Source: Paramacrobiotus metropolitanus
Lineage: Eukaryota > Tardigrada > Eutardigrada > Parachela > Macrobiotidae
DNA length: 64,000 bases
Assembly (NCBI RefSeq): GCF_019649055.1
Contig: NW_026570261.1
Coordinates: forward strand, 434,001 to 498,000
Reading direction: 5' to 3'
Positions 1 through 19,102 of this stretch are shown piece after piece. The notes beneath the pieces were generated by a model, which was not told the origin of the DNA, ran no database searches, and worked only from the letters and a program-made list of their open reading frames with translations. The stretch's first letter is position 1. The number at the start of each line of letters is the position of its first letter. The translations under genes and the position numbers were made by a program.

Positions 1-3000
1 AACAAGATCCTATGCCCAAACATGGCTGCGATAACACAGGACGAGTTGTACTATGGAGTATGGAGAACGCCTTGCAAATTATAATTATGTTAGATAATCG
101 AACAGGTTATTACTGTATTAGCGATTTAGCGTATGTACATAATATTTATTTATCCGCCAGTCTGCTAGAACACTCTGACTTGTCGTATAGAAATTATAAA
201 CAGCCTGTGGCACACAACCGGAATTTTTGCTGGAGGTCACACAGTGTTGTACGAGTACATACAGTATATAGCATGACTTGCACTATCGCTGCAAAAAGTC
301 GCGAAAAAACTGCAAAATGATTTTTATGTAAATTCTGATAAACGGATTTTTCGTCTTAAACTGCGGTATATTCAGTTACAAACCGGATCTAAACATGCTC
401 CTTTCGTGTTACCGCTCATTTGAATTCGAAGTTGCACAATTTTTGGGTCGGTTTTGTTGCATTCTGCTTTATATGTGGCTTGAAGCGAAAACTGCCGCCA
501 AGTACAGAGTACTTGTTCCGCCAGGTACTTGTTTTTATGCTTGCGTTAATTTATTAATCGCACTAATTTTCAAAGAAAACAAATTACAATTTGAAGTGCG
601 TTCATCATGTAGAGAAATAAAAAATGGCACTTTTGACATTTTGCGCTTTTAACTCTGGACCAAACCTTCTGGTTTAGTAAAGAACTGGCAGGACCCAAAC
701 CATCGCAGAGTCATTTTACCGCCACGATGACTTGTCACTAAACTACAAGAAATCGGTGATGACAGTGCGTCAAACCGATCAAACAACAAATTTAGCTAAT
801 ACCCTGACGCATAGATTGATTCATTTTGGCAGCGGTGCAATATCAGTAGCTATGACCGGCTGCCATCACGTATATCCGGCGATTTAACCAGAAATCACCA
901 CACATTTCGGTACGCAACATTAAGAGCGCCACTGGAGCGCGACAGTAGAACATTTTCCCTGGCAAACTGTTCCCGGGTTTTCTTTGTCCTCGACCGCTGT
1001 CACCGCCGCGCCGACATCTCTCTTATATGGACACATCCTGACGCGAAATTAGCCGGTGCCACGTTGACACGTGCACATGTGCGCAACCGGCATTTTTACA
1101 CACCAAAGACGGTTTTTTTCTCCCTATGCCATGCGCAACACATTCCAGCAACGAATCTAATTAAGCATTCCAGCCAGTGCGGATGCGCAAGCGAGCGCAG
1201 CCACCGCTTAATTATGATCCGCCACATTTTCCCCTGTCACAACATCCAACCGCGCAGCGCCTCGGTTTCACGTCAGTCCAAAGTGTAAGCCGCAGCGATA
1301 AGCGCTACCCATGTCAATACATTATCAATTCTAACCCGCTTCCACCGTATTTACCCATCGCAACCGCTGCTACATAAAAATGTTCGGCAGTTTGTTTGGA
1401 TCTCGCTTAACGCGGAATTAAACGACGTGTGGTTGTTGTGCGGAAAGATGGGACCATTCAAATAGCGTGTGCTGTTAATATTCCCGCCATGATGTTTTAT
1501 GTCGGTGCTAATGGATGATACGGACTATTAAGGCTGCGCCCATCACAGACAACAACTCCGGGTAAGTGTCCATACTGTTGGAAATGATGTCTCCCAACCG
1601 CTTTTTCCGGTCTGCCTCTCGTTTCCCCCGGTTGACATAACGAAGCCGGTGCATTTTCTTTTAATAACCCGATCAGAAAAATGATGTAGTTTGCATTGCT
1701 AATCTAAATATTTAGCTGTTAAGTGTATTTATTCTTGGCCATTTTCGTATCGGGGCGCTCTTGCTCTCGCTCACTCTCTCGGTGTCTCAGCACTTTCCCG
1801 CGGCACGACATGTACTTGGATGTGATGGACATGATTGAGAAATCAAAACAAAACACTGGGTTATACGCTGTGCAACACACGCAGTACATGCGCTTTAAGT
1901 AGCCTCTAAAAATGATGTCCCATCTCATAAATCTTATGCCACAGCTAAATTTGCCCGCACGTTTGTCCCCCCTAATGTTCAGTCGTGTCAAATAACCGCG
2001 GTTTGAACAGGCCGTCTTCGTAAGCGCCACGATAGTATTCGATTTTGAAGCGCGTCGCGCAGTTTTTTTGATTTATGCTAATCGAATCAAGCGTTGAGTA
2101 AAGGTTACGCTGTTATACACTGATTCCCGCGTCCTCTCCGGCTCGCATCCCCCCAATAAAAACCCAGGTAAGCGGTGAAGATATTTCTCCAGTATTGCGT
2201 TCTGCGCCGGTTTTCCCGCCGCCATGTGCACAAGCATAGAATGATGAATGATTGTGCAACGCCGGACGACAGATAGGCTAATCCGCTATCGATAATCCCT
2301 TATGTATACGGTGCATTTTACGCTCGGTATGAACTTGATCGGGGAAAGAGAGCGTCTTATCGCTGCGCAGTGCACAGCCGTATAAATAACCGATGCGTAA
2401 TTATACCGCGATTTATTAGTACGGGCGCTGGTTCCGCAACATTACCGTTATTACGCGAACGGGATGTTTAATCAGTATAGTGGTATTTATATTTAGTAGC
2501 GTGAAAATGTGATAAACGTTGTTTAGCCGGCGAGTTCGATAAGAGTGGCCGGCAAAAACTCATTAGCGCAGATGGGGTGCGCGTTATGCACCCGGGTGAT
2601 GACAGGCCGTGATAATTAATGTTGAGAGTGGTTTTCTCAAGGTTTGTAGTTAATCAACGGCTGCTTCGTTGCGCGGACAAATCGCCAGCACTCTATTTTC
2701 CCGCCGATGCTGGTCGAGTTCTTTCTCCGGCATGTTGGAAATGATGTAGGCCATCGTGTTATTTAATTCCGTTGCCGCCGTGCTTCGCAGTAAGTTTTCC
2801 CGTGCGTCGTGAAGGCCAAATATGTTGGCCCAACGGAATGGTAATTCGATCATTTCTCTCTCATTCTGCGAGCCGCGGGAACTGTCAAGCGTATTTGCCA
2901 GGCGGATTATTTTACAAACGGCACACTATATACAAAACGAGTGCTGCGTTTTAATCTTTAACATTTTCCTTCTAAATGTTATGTATATCGCGGAGGTTAA

Positions 3001-6000
3001 GAGATTCGCACTTTCCCAGCAAACAAAGCCGGTAATATTTAGATGATGGTTTTGTGTGTTTATAATGCGCAAATCAATCCCATTTTTGGTTGGACATGGA
3101 AGCGTATTCTACTGCTTTGTAGAGTTGGGGCGGTTTTAACGGCGACGTAATAGCCGTGATGAAGATGTCGACAGCCGTGTGATGACTTGTTAGAATGCTA
3201 ATGTTTATCCTATATCTTTTGCTGTCGTCCATTTCCGTAGATCGCGACATGCACACACAGTATGCCGGGTTTGATAAGCGGGCTGGATCGTTAATGTTGT
3301 TAACGATGTCATTTATGGGAGACAGATCGTGTTGCTTCCTGCATTTTACGCTTGTGTTGTCTACTGTCACTGGCATCTACTCCAAGAGTAGTTAATAAAA
3401 TTACCATTGTACAGACACTCAGGGAAGCGTGTATCATGGACTGATCAGGATATAGCATGTAGCAGTCTGTAAAAAGCCTTTAATTCAATTTTTCTCTGCT
3501 TCAAGCACAACTGAACCAAAAATTCTGCAGGAGATATGTTGATAATATTGTCCATGTTGATATGTTGATTATACATTTCTGAAAACTCTGTAATTACTAA
3601 AAAGAAAAAAATAAAAACGTCTCCACAAGGTGTACTAGTGGGTAATGTTAAAGAAGTTCAGGACTGTTTGAAATATTAGAGGTTTTTTTTTAATTGGGAG
3701 GGAAATTTATGATTTAATTCTAAATGTCACTGAATTTTTTGTTGCAAAAGAATTAATCGAAATTTAATATCGATTTATAATGCAAACAATGTAGGTCATT
3801 TTTACGGCATACAAAGAGAAAAAGGCATATAAAGCTAACCCGCGTCACTGGTTTGTTTTCCTTTTCTTTGTACTGTTGGCTATTGACGCCTGCGGGATTT
3901 GGTGAAGTGAAGCGGCACGGCATGAATCCCCATCCAGCGTCCACATGGTAATTGATTAGCCCAATTAACGCCTATTGACCAGCACATACACACACAGACA
4001 ACCAACGCCCGCCGGAAGCGCTGTAGCGCGGGCGCGCTGGCGCACTGGGTAATCCAGCCGGAAAATATCGGCGAACACTGCCGCGCATTGACAGCAGCTG
4101 CCCAGCGCGCATAGATTATACAATAGCAAATATTATTCCATCCACTCTCATCCAGCTGGCACTTGATAGCCGAGCTAAATGCTGAGAGAGAACGGAGAGT
4201 GATATATATGCCGGGTATTCCATCAAAATACACCCTCTCACTGGGGACGAATGGAGAGGAGAATGTTGCCTATGTGGTGTGTATTATAAATGCGGCCGTG
4301 GAGATTATAAATTTAACTCGCTGCAGCCGTTGTACAGATGTGTCGGGCCCCTCTTACCGGCACTTGGCGTCCATCAGCACTTGGGAGAAAATGTTTGACT
4401 TGGAGTGCCTGTATGATTGATGGTGGGGCGCGCGTTAAAACGCGCGCTCACCGCGGGCTGCCAGTAGACGTTGCATGCGGGCAGGTTAAGTCAGTGTTTG
4501 ATTCAATTTTCCCGGCACGAAAATGCCGGTAAATGAAATCACCGTATGCTCTGGAGAAACGAAGGCTTTTAACCGGCAATTTTCGTGTTTTCGTTGAACC
4601 GGCGAAGGCAATGTTTTTTGCATTAACGAGCCGCGTTATCAAAAGCTTTTTTAAAAAACTTTATTTTTTATTTCTTCCTGATTTACATACAAATTTTGTA
4701 TGTGTTAAATAATTTATTCATTATATTTATTGGATATAAATTTTCAGTTTATTAATGTATGGATAAAAATTTTGGACGCCTTGTATGAATATAAATGAAT
4801 ATAAAAAGGTTTTTATACATCATACAATAATTTTTGTTAAGGTTATTTTCGGTTAATATTAGATTTTCCGCGTCTCTCTGATTACGCATCATTTGAAGCT
4901 GGCGTAATTCGATACAAATCGCTTCCTGCTCTTCCCATTCGACCTGTTCCGCTGACATGGCCGGGAAAGCACGGATCCCATTCTCTTCCCGCTATAGTGC
5001 TCTACATCCGTGAATACGCTCTGAGTGGCTAATTGTTTTCACGCTCGGAGCACAGTCATATCCCGCGAGCAGCAGGATTATTCGATTACACACACCCCGT
5101 CCTGTACGTACGCTCCCCATCCCGAACACGGTGCATATGCATCAGCGGATGCCAATTAGCCGCATATTCTCCACGTCTGGCTGGATTTCCGCGCCGGCAT
5201 GCACAATTGTCCGCGGGTCCACTGCATGGGTTTAATTACCGCGCTCCGTGGCCCAGCAGGAGCCGGGAGGGAAGTCGGTGCAGATGCGAACAGCGCGCAC
5301 GGATATCAGGAGTGGGCAACGATTTTCCCGCTAATCATACACTACTCGACACTCACTGCAGCTGAATCGATAGCAATTAAGCGCAGAGATCGTCAAGTGC
5401 AGCCTGTACGGTTTTCCTGTGACCGTTACCGAGCGGAAAACGGTTTTAGTTTACACTACATTATACTCACATATCAACTTGGAACATCACGATAAAAATG
5501 CGTGATTATCACTTAAAATTAACCGGACAATCCCTTGTAACTAAATATTAAAGTAGGTCCAACATTTCGTGTCTGCAAAACGCTAAACAAAAAACTATTC
5601 GATAGCTGAAAAGCTCTAATTAAGTTTTAAAAAAAAGGAATGGAAAAACGAGAACGAATTTCGAGAGAATTATCATTCAATACGTAAAGTCTAAAGTCTC
5701 CAAAAACAAGTGCTACTGTAACTGTCACCTCGGGCAGTTTGCACCAAGCTTTGCTATTTTAATAAAAATATAATCTTGACTTTTTTCTCTCATTAAATAC
5801 AGAAGCGCTGTATAGGAGAGTGTTGTCTATAATAAACGCATAAACTAAGTGCCGCATACTTTGCCGCAATATAAAAACATGCCGCGGTTAAGTAATAATC
5901 GATACATTGTGCCCGGGCGCCTTAAACATCGAAAACCGGCATTCACACTTAACACCAACAATATAACTCCATCTATCCCGCCACACGGCAAACATCCGCC

Positions 6001-9000
6001 GCACGGTACAACTGTCACCGGCAACAATACTTTCTCAACCAGCCACAGAAAACTCCACTCAGGTAACTAGCCTATACCACCATCTGGTAACAATCCAAAG
6101 GTCAAAAGCCGGGAGATTTTTCACCGCGTTTTCTTTAGTAAAGTCCCCATAAAGATGCCGGTTATTGTGCGCGCAATTTGTCCCGGACACGACGCATTAG
6201 CCGGGTGCTATTGTATGGCTATACAGTGTACACGCCGCGATCCTGTCGTCAGTGATTTCCTCCAGCATCCCCCCGTGCTCATTCACTGCACTTCCTGTTG
6301 CAACTGGTTCCTCTCTGGCACTTTTCGGCTATTGTACCGGCACATCTCTCTCTCTCGCTCTCTTCTCTATACACGAGTACTCTTCCTCTGCGTGTGTGGA
6401 TGTGTGTACGCTCTTGACGCAACCCGACCGTACGCGGGCGGGATAACACCGCGCGGCGTGCATAGAGAGAAGGGAGTGTTAAGTTACTAAGCCAACCGTC
6501 GAATTAACAAGCTTGTTTTCTAAGTATAAACGGCCGGTCCTGCGAAAAACTCGGCGTTTCTCTCTCTGGCAGCGTCGGTACTGTGTATGTGCCACATTCC
6601 TCGTTGGCGTTTAAGCTCGCGATTCAATCCCGGGGTATTTTTCCTCTAATGCGCGGTACACAGATGATCAGAATGCGGATCGGCGGGGAATGATTATATT
6701 CGCGCTGGTGTGTAACAGCATCATTCCAATTTCTCCATCATGCTGCTAAATCGGGCTTGATTAACAAGAGCTGGCTCGATCTGTACATACATTCTGTCCG
6801 TCTCTCTCTCTTCTCTCTGCTATCTCTCGATCGCCGTCGCCGTCTACCACTGGAAAATGCCAATGAGACATTTCCGCCGATGCCGGCATCACTGTGCTGT
6901 CGTTTAATTGTTCTCCGGTGATTTCGTTCCACGGGGGATTATATCGAAGCCCGTGGTCTAATTGATGGGACAGCTGTATTGTTTACTGATGAGCCCGATC
7001 TGTTTACTTTAGACCACTATCATACATTATGTAAAAACCCGGCACTGCATGATGTAATCCCTGGGAAATGCGAAAGTGTATCGCGTATACAAAAATGCTG
7101 ATGATGTGTTATGCGGCATGCTGTATTAGCATTGATGGGATCGTGGATCGCGTTGATGATACTGATGATGATGATGATGATTTGAATTATTTCCAATCAG
7201 GATTAGTGCGGCCGCGGCAGCAGCAGTATCCTGCTGTTGGCCGGCAGCCGCCACAGCAGCTGACACGCAGTTGCGGGAATATACGTGCTTATCGCCACCG
7301 GTGTCGGCTGGCATTCTGGCCCGGCGCATCGTGTCTCTGGTGGGTAACCGTGTATACACTGCCGGGCAGGGGTACTTTAGAAATTATAATCTCCCGGTGC
7401 ACTCTTTTAACATTGGCCATGAAGGATGGTGTGTTTGCGTTTCGAGAGGAAACGGCTGCTTTTCTGTGCATTTATTTTTAAACGTAGCCTGCTTCGATGG
7501 AGGTGAAATTTGATCCCGTTGCATGTGCCGGGTTAATCCGATACGTGTACAGAGTGGTGTGTATGCGGAATGGGAATATCCGCAATTCCGTGATAGTAAC
7601 GCGGACGAGAAAATGCGTTTGTTTGTGCGCTTGTAAAAATATGTGCGCCTGAAAATTTCAAAACAAACTTATTGCTTGACTATAATTTTAATATCAACAA
7701 ATTTTATTCAAAACCACGTTCCGACAAATTTAACGGACAAGAGCCGAAATCCAATTTTATAAAAGTCTGTAATCGGAAAATATTCAGAAATTTCTGTAAA
7801 TTACTGTGACCATATTTACGATGAAAACTGCCGGTAAATTATATTTTAGCATGAAAATAGGTATATACAAAATTATCCGTGGGTAAAAGTGTCGCGATTA
7901 TGTTTTGAAGATTTATTTGTAGCGTTGATGGTAGTGAAGTCTATAAATTGTTGAAAACTGCGTATTTTTCCTGTGTCATTACTCCGCATTTCGATCGTAT
8001 TATTTGTTTATTCTGGCGCTTTGATCAAACCTATTTATCCCGGCGCGCTGCCTCTCTCTTGGCTCCGCTGATCGCAGCGCACAGCTGACTATTGTGCGAT
8101 CGATTAGCCACAAAAACAGGGAAGCTGCATTTTGTTGATTAATCGATTGGCGTATTACGCTGCAGCGCGATCGCACAGCTCCACATTAAACTACGAGCTT
8201 TCTTCCCGTTGAAACCGGTTGAAACCCTTCATTTTCTCTCCCGGTTAGGGAAATTTGTCTGTGTATATAACCAGTAAAAGGTTTTCCCATAAATGACACA
8301 ATATATATTGTATCGGTTGATGTGTGTGTATGGAGGAAAGTGTGTCTGTGTGCCGGGGACGAGATCACGATCGCGGCTGCTGTTGTCCTGTTGGACAGGG
8401 CGCTGGTAGAAGAAGACAGAAGCCGGTGCCGGGTTTTGACAAATTGCTCTCGTAGTGTGATTAACTCATCCGCATTTGCATCCCGGGCGCGGTGCATGTG
8501 GTTGATCTTCATCCCGGCTTGTACCACAAAAGCGGATTTGTCGTAATTTGCATTGACATTTTCCCCGGAAAATGTCGGTCAGGGATACCTTAGCATGTCT
8601 TAGCGGTTGTGACAGGCTATCGTTAAACAAAAGTGTCTGATGCAAAAAAAGTGCAATTAAGGGAATTTTCTCGTCTGTTTCCGGTTAAGGCGGTACACAT
8701 TGTTAGAATGCGCATAAGAAAATCAAAGCATCGATTTCAGAAGCGCATTTCGCTAATGTATAGAGCACTGGCAGAGCAGATAGAATAAAATTCATTATAT
8801 ATAAGAATATTTAAAACTGTTGAACGCTAACCTGCCATCGTAAATTTTTCTTTTTCGGGTATCAGAACAGAACTTACAAAGCTTTCCAAATTTATATTTA
8901 ATGAAACAGCTATGGGGAAAAAACCCGCATAAGCTAAAAAATAATTCGCCCGATCACGAGCCGTTTGATAAACTTGCAAATCAGCAGAGTAGTTTTTCCC

Positions 9001-11955
9001 GGCAAGCCTTCCATTTTTTTGTAAAAAAGGTCGTAAAGCTCCGAATTAAATGTGATACTGTCGTAAATGTATGCGTCAGTTTAAACAAGTAATTCCCATG
9101 ATCGACTACACATGCAAATGTTGGAAGCGATTAGCGCTGTTGGGTTGTTTACCCATTTGCATCGGTCGGTGAATTTTCCGGTGGTAGTGGTGAGACGCTG
9201 TGCGGCACGATGCGCCGGCTCCGTCCCGTTTCTTTTCCCTCTCACTGTCTCTCGCACATTCAGGGTAGCAAGACGTGCGCGCAACATGCGTAACATGTTG
9301 TGGTTCATTAGCTGTTCGTCTGTACCGAATACCGGGCTCCGATCGATGCCGGCGCTGTCTGTGGCGGGATGTAGTGCGGGATCGGTTACTTGCCCACTGG
9401 GCAGTCTCCCATCGCGAGCGCCCCTCCATTCATCCGGGAGTATAACAGATGGGAAGCAAATTGCTCCTTCAGTTTAATTACCACTGATTATCTGTGGAGA
9501 TCTGGGTCATTTGCATGTATGGGCTAAATCACGACGAGATTCCCGGGAAAGATTTTAATATGCGCTGGGCTGGAGTGGCAACTGCCGATCGTGTGCTTGT
9601 ATCCATCGCTGTATGTTGTTTCCGGCGTAATGGATTATTATTATCCTACGAGCAACTGCACGCTTCTCGCAGCAACTAAATTATGTTTGCTCGACCAATA
9701 TATTTTCAGACAGATTGCGTAGTTCTTAATAAAATTAGCTTACCTGGTTTGTTATCCTTTTTACTTCAACAAGATAAAATACATTAATGTAATGTTAACC
9801 CTCTTCTACAGGATTTTTTAAAAAGGATAGATTTGTGTACGTTACACTTCAAATTTTTCGAATTTTTACGTCTGCAGTATAAATGATCGATGTGAAAGAC
9901 TACAGTTTATTTCAGATTTATATATTGTAGTATAAAAGACTTAAAATCAAATTGAATTTTTAAATAATCATTTATTCAGTTAGCAATTAATCATAATAAA
10001 AAGTGTGCAGTCTTTGTGGCAGCTCGGAAATAATAAATGCCCGCATTTTTTATGTGACCTTCTTTTGATAGGCCGTAAAAATGCTGCATTAGTGCATTGT
10101 GCCCATCAGCCGGGATGGGACCGTTGTCGCGGTTTCCGGTGTAGTGAGGTTCTAAAATGGACTTACACAGCCGAAATGGCATCATCGCTTTGCCCGATCT
10201 CTAACAGTCCCCCTATAATGCAATGTGTCGTAAATGTGCGCGTTAAATTGCCGGTTATATGATGGGAAATGGTTTTGACGTACATCTATGAGCTGTAAAG
10301 ATAGAAAATCCAATTATGAGACCCTCTTAAGGCCTGCTTAAAAGCGGCGCGGCTTGGCGAGTGTCAGCAGCACGGGCGATGCTATTAGTATCCTTCCGTC
10401 ACTCCCCGCGATACCGAAATGTGCCGAACATTATGGCACTTGTTAACGCCGCTGTATTACAGCTCCAGATTGATTAGCGCGCTGGCGTGCCGGTCTGGGC
10501 TTAAAATTAATGCGTTGTGGAATTAGAATAAAAAATTGCCGGTGAATCTTTTAATTACACCAAGTCCATAAATCCTTGACTAGCCGATTGTGAATTCCAA
10601 ATGTTTTGCCAGAACAGTATAGTAGTGTAATAAGTATTTTACTTAGACAATGATCAAGAATTTCAGGTAAAATAAATGCTACTCGCGAAAATGTGGTAAC
10701 AAATTTTAAACTAAAATAAAATAAACATTGCCAGAAATTTTAGTATGCAAGAAATTATAATTTTAACTGCCAGTTTGTTAGGTAATTCTATTAACTGGTT
10801 TAGAAATAGTGTGATTGTTATTAGGCCAAAAAACTGCGCAGGAGATGCAGAAATCGATTAGGCAAAATCCCATTGTCCGCGGCAATTAATCGCAGATTTT
10901 TTCCGCGTTTATCGATCGAACGGGAATTAATATCCGAGACAGGGGGATTTTTTTTACATCCCATCTTCCGCTTAAGACAAGTGTCAGACGGCGATACCGT
11001 AACAAAAGCCCCTGGCCTTTGTCAGATCCGCTAAATAGCCGCATAAAAACCGCCCCGAACCCAGCTGCAGTGTAACGCGGGGCGGAAGAAAAGCGAGCCC
11101 GTCAGTGTTTTATTAGACAAGATGGGTCGAAAGAGCCCGGGCGCGCCATATCACAGAGGAAGAACGACTCAAAGATCTATCAGCTCGGGAAAAGGAGGCC
11201 GAGCCCGGTGGCTGTGCCGCCGACATGAGAGCATTTAGTGGTAATCCACCGTAGGGATTTGACGGTCCGCGTACACCGGGACGCTTGACACTTAAGCCCC
11301 GATCACTTCCCCTCTTTTTATCCCATCCGCGCGCGCGCTCGCTCGCATTTTACCGCAGCGCAGCCAAATGTCCATACAACTGTACATACAACAACCATAC
11401 ACCTACCCCAGCTGACACATAAACATTCAGCGAACAGGGAACACGGCTGGTTAAATGCCGGGGCGTAATAAGCGCGTCCTGTGCTCACAGTCAGCCACCG
11501 GTGTATCCTGTTGCACACTCGCAGCATCCATATAAAAACATATTCGCCGATGTATCTGTCGTATATCCAACCGGCATTTTTCATATAACCACCGTTAAAC
11601 TTGGTATTGTCTTTACCCATTGCGTTTTCCTACGGTGAAGGTATATAGTACTCACAGATGACCCAATTATCTTTACGTTGATGTCGGTCTTGTTTTACTT
11701 CCAGATTCCGTCCGGCTGCGTTGTTTGTGTTTGATTTTTGATCCACAGTTTGTCGTCTCTCTCTTTCTCTCTCTTCCTCTTCTCTTTGTTGTCCCTTGTT
11801 AATTTGACATATCCGTGTATTATTATTCTTCCACACCGGACTCCTTGTTTAATCCTCGCATTCTCTCCTTCACCAACCTCTGTTGTCCGGGAACACAAAC
11901 ACTCACCGCTGCTGCTTGTTTTTTGTGTTGATTTATATTACATAAACGCGCTGCA
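1..11955. other. Long gene-free region upstream of the KH-protein gene
   Basis: I see no convincing coding exon here. Open frames are short, lack recognisable domains and occur on both strands. The stretch holds simple repeats: a GAT run near 7150-7185, CT-rich tracts near 6345-6375, 6800 and 11755-11800, and a short perfect hairpin near 4687-4705. It could be 5' untranslated exons and introns of the KH gene, or a large regulatory region, since its size is out of scale with the compact genes elsewhere in the window. Nothing in it proves either. Confidence 0.5.
11738..11955 (+). promoter_or_regulatory. CU-rich leader upstream of the KH-protein start codon
   Basis: The 200 bases before the first ATG of the KH gene are strongly pyrimidine-rich, with CTCT/TTCT runs at about 11755-11800 and more C/T-rich text to about 11930. 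Poly(rC)-binding proteins bind C-rich and CU-rich single-stranded RNA, so a leader of this composition could be a self-regulation site. The composition is seen; that it lies in the mRNA and is bound are inferences. Confidence 0.3.
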
Positions 11956-17397
<5,442 letters not shown>

Positions 17398-18409
17398 TCG
17401 GGTGGTGTTTTATGCTGCTTTACGGTGTCGGGTGGTGTTTTATAAGGAGAAATTAGCCGGGATTTTGCGTAGAAAGTTTGATGAATGCTGTTCTAGGCTT
17501 ATTTATTTTGATTGCATAAACTTTTTCTATGTAGTGGAATTTATTCTGCAGGCGCGATTTGCTGTTGGAGCGCCGGCATGGCAGTCAGTTGCAGTGATGG
17601 CTAAAATATAATGCAATGTTAGAATATAGTTATTATCGGAAATTTTGATTGATTGTTTCTACACCCGATAAGGATTGGATTGTTTGAATTGCTCTCTTTA
17701 TAATCTTACGCCGAATGACGTAAAGCAAATGTACAGAAACAGATTCATTATTTATAAATCAATAGACATACCGCTGCATTGTACCGCTGCATAGTAATAC
17801 TAGATCAGGCTGCTGTAAAACAGTTCACACTCGTGTATCAAAACAAATTATACCACATGATATTAATTATTATTCTTACGTCTGCGACAAGGGTGCAGAA
17901 CATTGACTGCATTTTGTTTTTGGCCGGTGAAAACGATACCGGCGACACTTAACGGTTATTGGCAGTGGTGAGTCGTGAGACCATGGAGAACATACTTATT
18001 AAACTTATTAAACTCAAACTTATTAAACTATCCTGAAGCGGATCAGGATTGCTAAGTCTTAGAAAAGCGGCACGGTACATTGCAGCGAATCCGTAGCAGA
18101 TCCGTTGCACTTCGCTTCCGTGCATTCCAAACTGTTTTGCACTGCTTTAAGACATTCTGTCGCCAAAATGGTATTTGTGTGTACAGGTCGGCTTGCACAA
18201 TACTGAGAAAATTTTAAACATATAAACAGCTGATCGAATTTGTAATTGCAGTTGTAATAAGTACGAGTATCAGTGGTTGCCATGACACAACATTTCACTT
18301 ATACACGGTGTGCCTACATCAGTCTGGCTAGTAGGTAGGGGATAAAGTAGTAATAACAAAACATTCAAACCGAATTTATTATTATTGGCTAGTACACGTT
18401 CCCAGCGGT
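17398..18409. other. Intergenic region after the KH gene
   Basis: About 1 kb with no recognisable gene. It should contain the 3' UTR of the KH gene; an imperfect 18-bp direct duplication (GTCGGGTGGTGTTTTAT type) lies just after the stop at about 17397-17442. The region near 17990-18030 holds a short TTATTAAACT repeat. I see nothing else. Confidence 0.4.
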
Positions 18410-19102
18410 ATGGATGGTGTGGCGCAAAATACTTGCGGTGTTCCACAGAACACCCTTCCTGTGCAAACCATAGAAAATCTGATCTCCGCGTGTGACCTCG
18501 CCCCAACAACGCAAATGGATCTGGAGGATTTCGGTGTCAACGATCTGAAACAACTCGTGGACCTTCGCCAAAGCATGACTTATCCTGCAGATCTTCAGTT
18601 TATTAAGAACCCCTTGGATCGCAAAAAGGTTCAAGATTTCATCGACAAAAATGCACCAATGCCACCGCCGGCCTCCAGTCCTCCCAAGCTAACCCCCAAA
18701 GTAAGTAAAAACGGGAAGTATGCTGAAAGCGGAAGAAAAGATGAACAGGATCGTGGCGTCAGCTGGTGTTATTGCGCACCGCGCACGAAAGCGTGATGGA
18801 AAATCGAGGGTTAGGAATAACTAGATTTATTGAGAGGGACAAGATTGTAGGTTTCAGGCAGAAAACGAATGATTCAAAGGTGGACGGGCGTTTTCTATAA
18901 GCGCCCGATAAAGATCGACCAGGTAACAGACGAGACAAACCAAGTGGCCGACCACCTTGTACGTGGTTCCCTTGGCACTCAATTACTGTGGATACTCCTC
19001 GGCACAACCATAATCAATTTCTTCACGGAATATTGCTGTAGTAGCCGAACATTTGTTATTGTCAGCCTCGGACTCTTCTGCGCAGTATCGCGTCCTCGAT
19101 AG
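18410..19102 (+). CDS. Hypothetical two-exon protein with C-terminal hydrophobic segments
   Basis: I do not recognise this protein. An ATG at 18410 opens a frame of 97 codons to 18700, where AAA is followed by GTAAGT. A second open segment, 18851-19102, follows a TTGTAG acceptor, and both sides are in phase 0, giving 180 aa. The N-terminal part is acidic and soluble, with a proline-rich stretch near residues 85-95. The second exon begins with a basic patch and ends in two hydrophobic stretches that could be membrane segments. If the donor is not used, the first frame runs on to a stop at 18796 (128 aa). The phase match and consensus donor are the only support. Confidence 0.33.

Noticed and set aside
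7068-7481. 137-codon plus-strand frame with a run of aspartates
   Set aside because: The acidic run is the GAT microsatellite; the rest has no domain and overlapping frames of similar length exist on the other strand.
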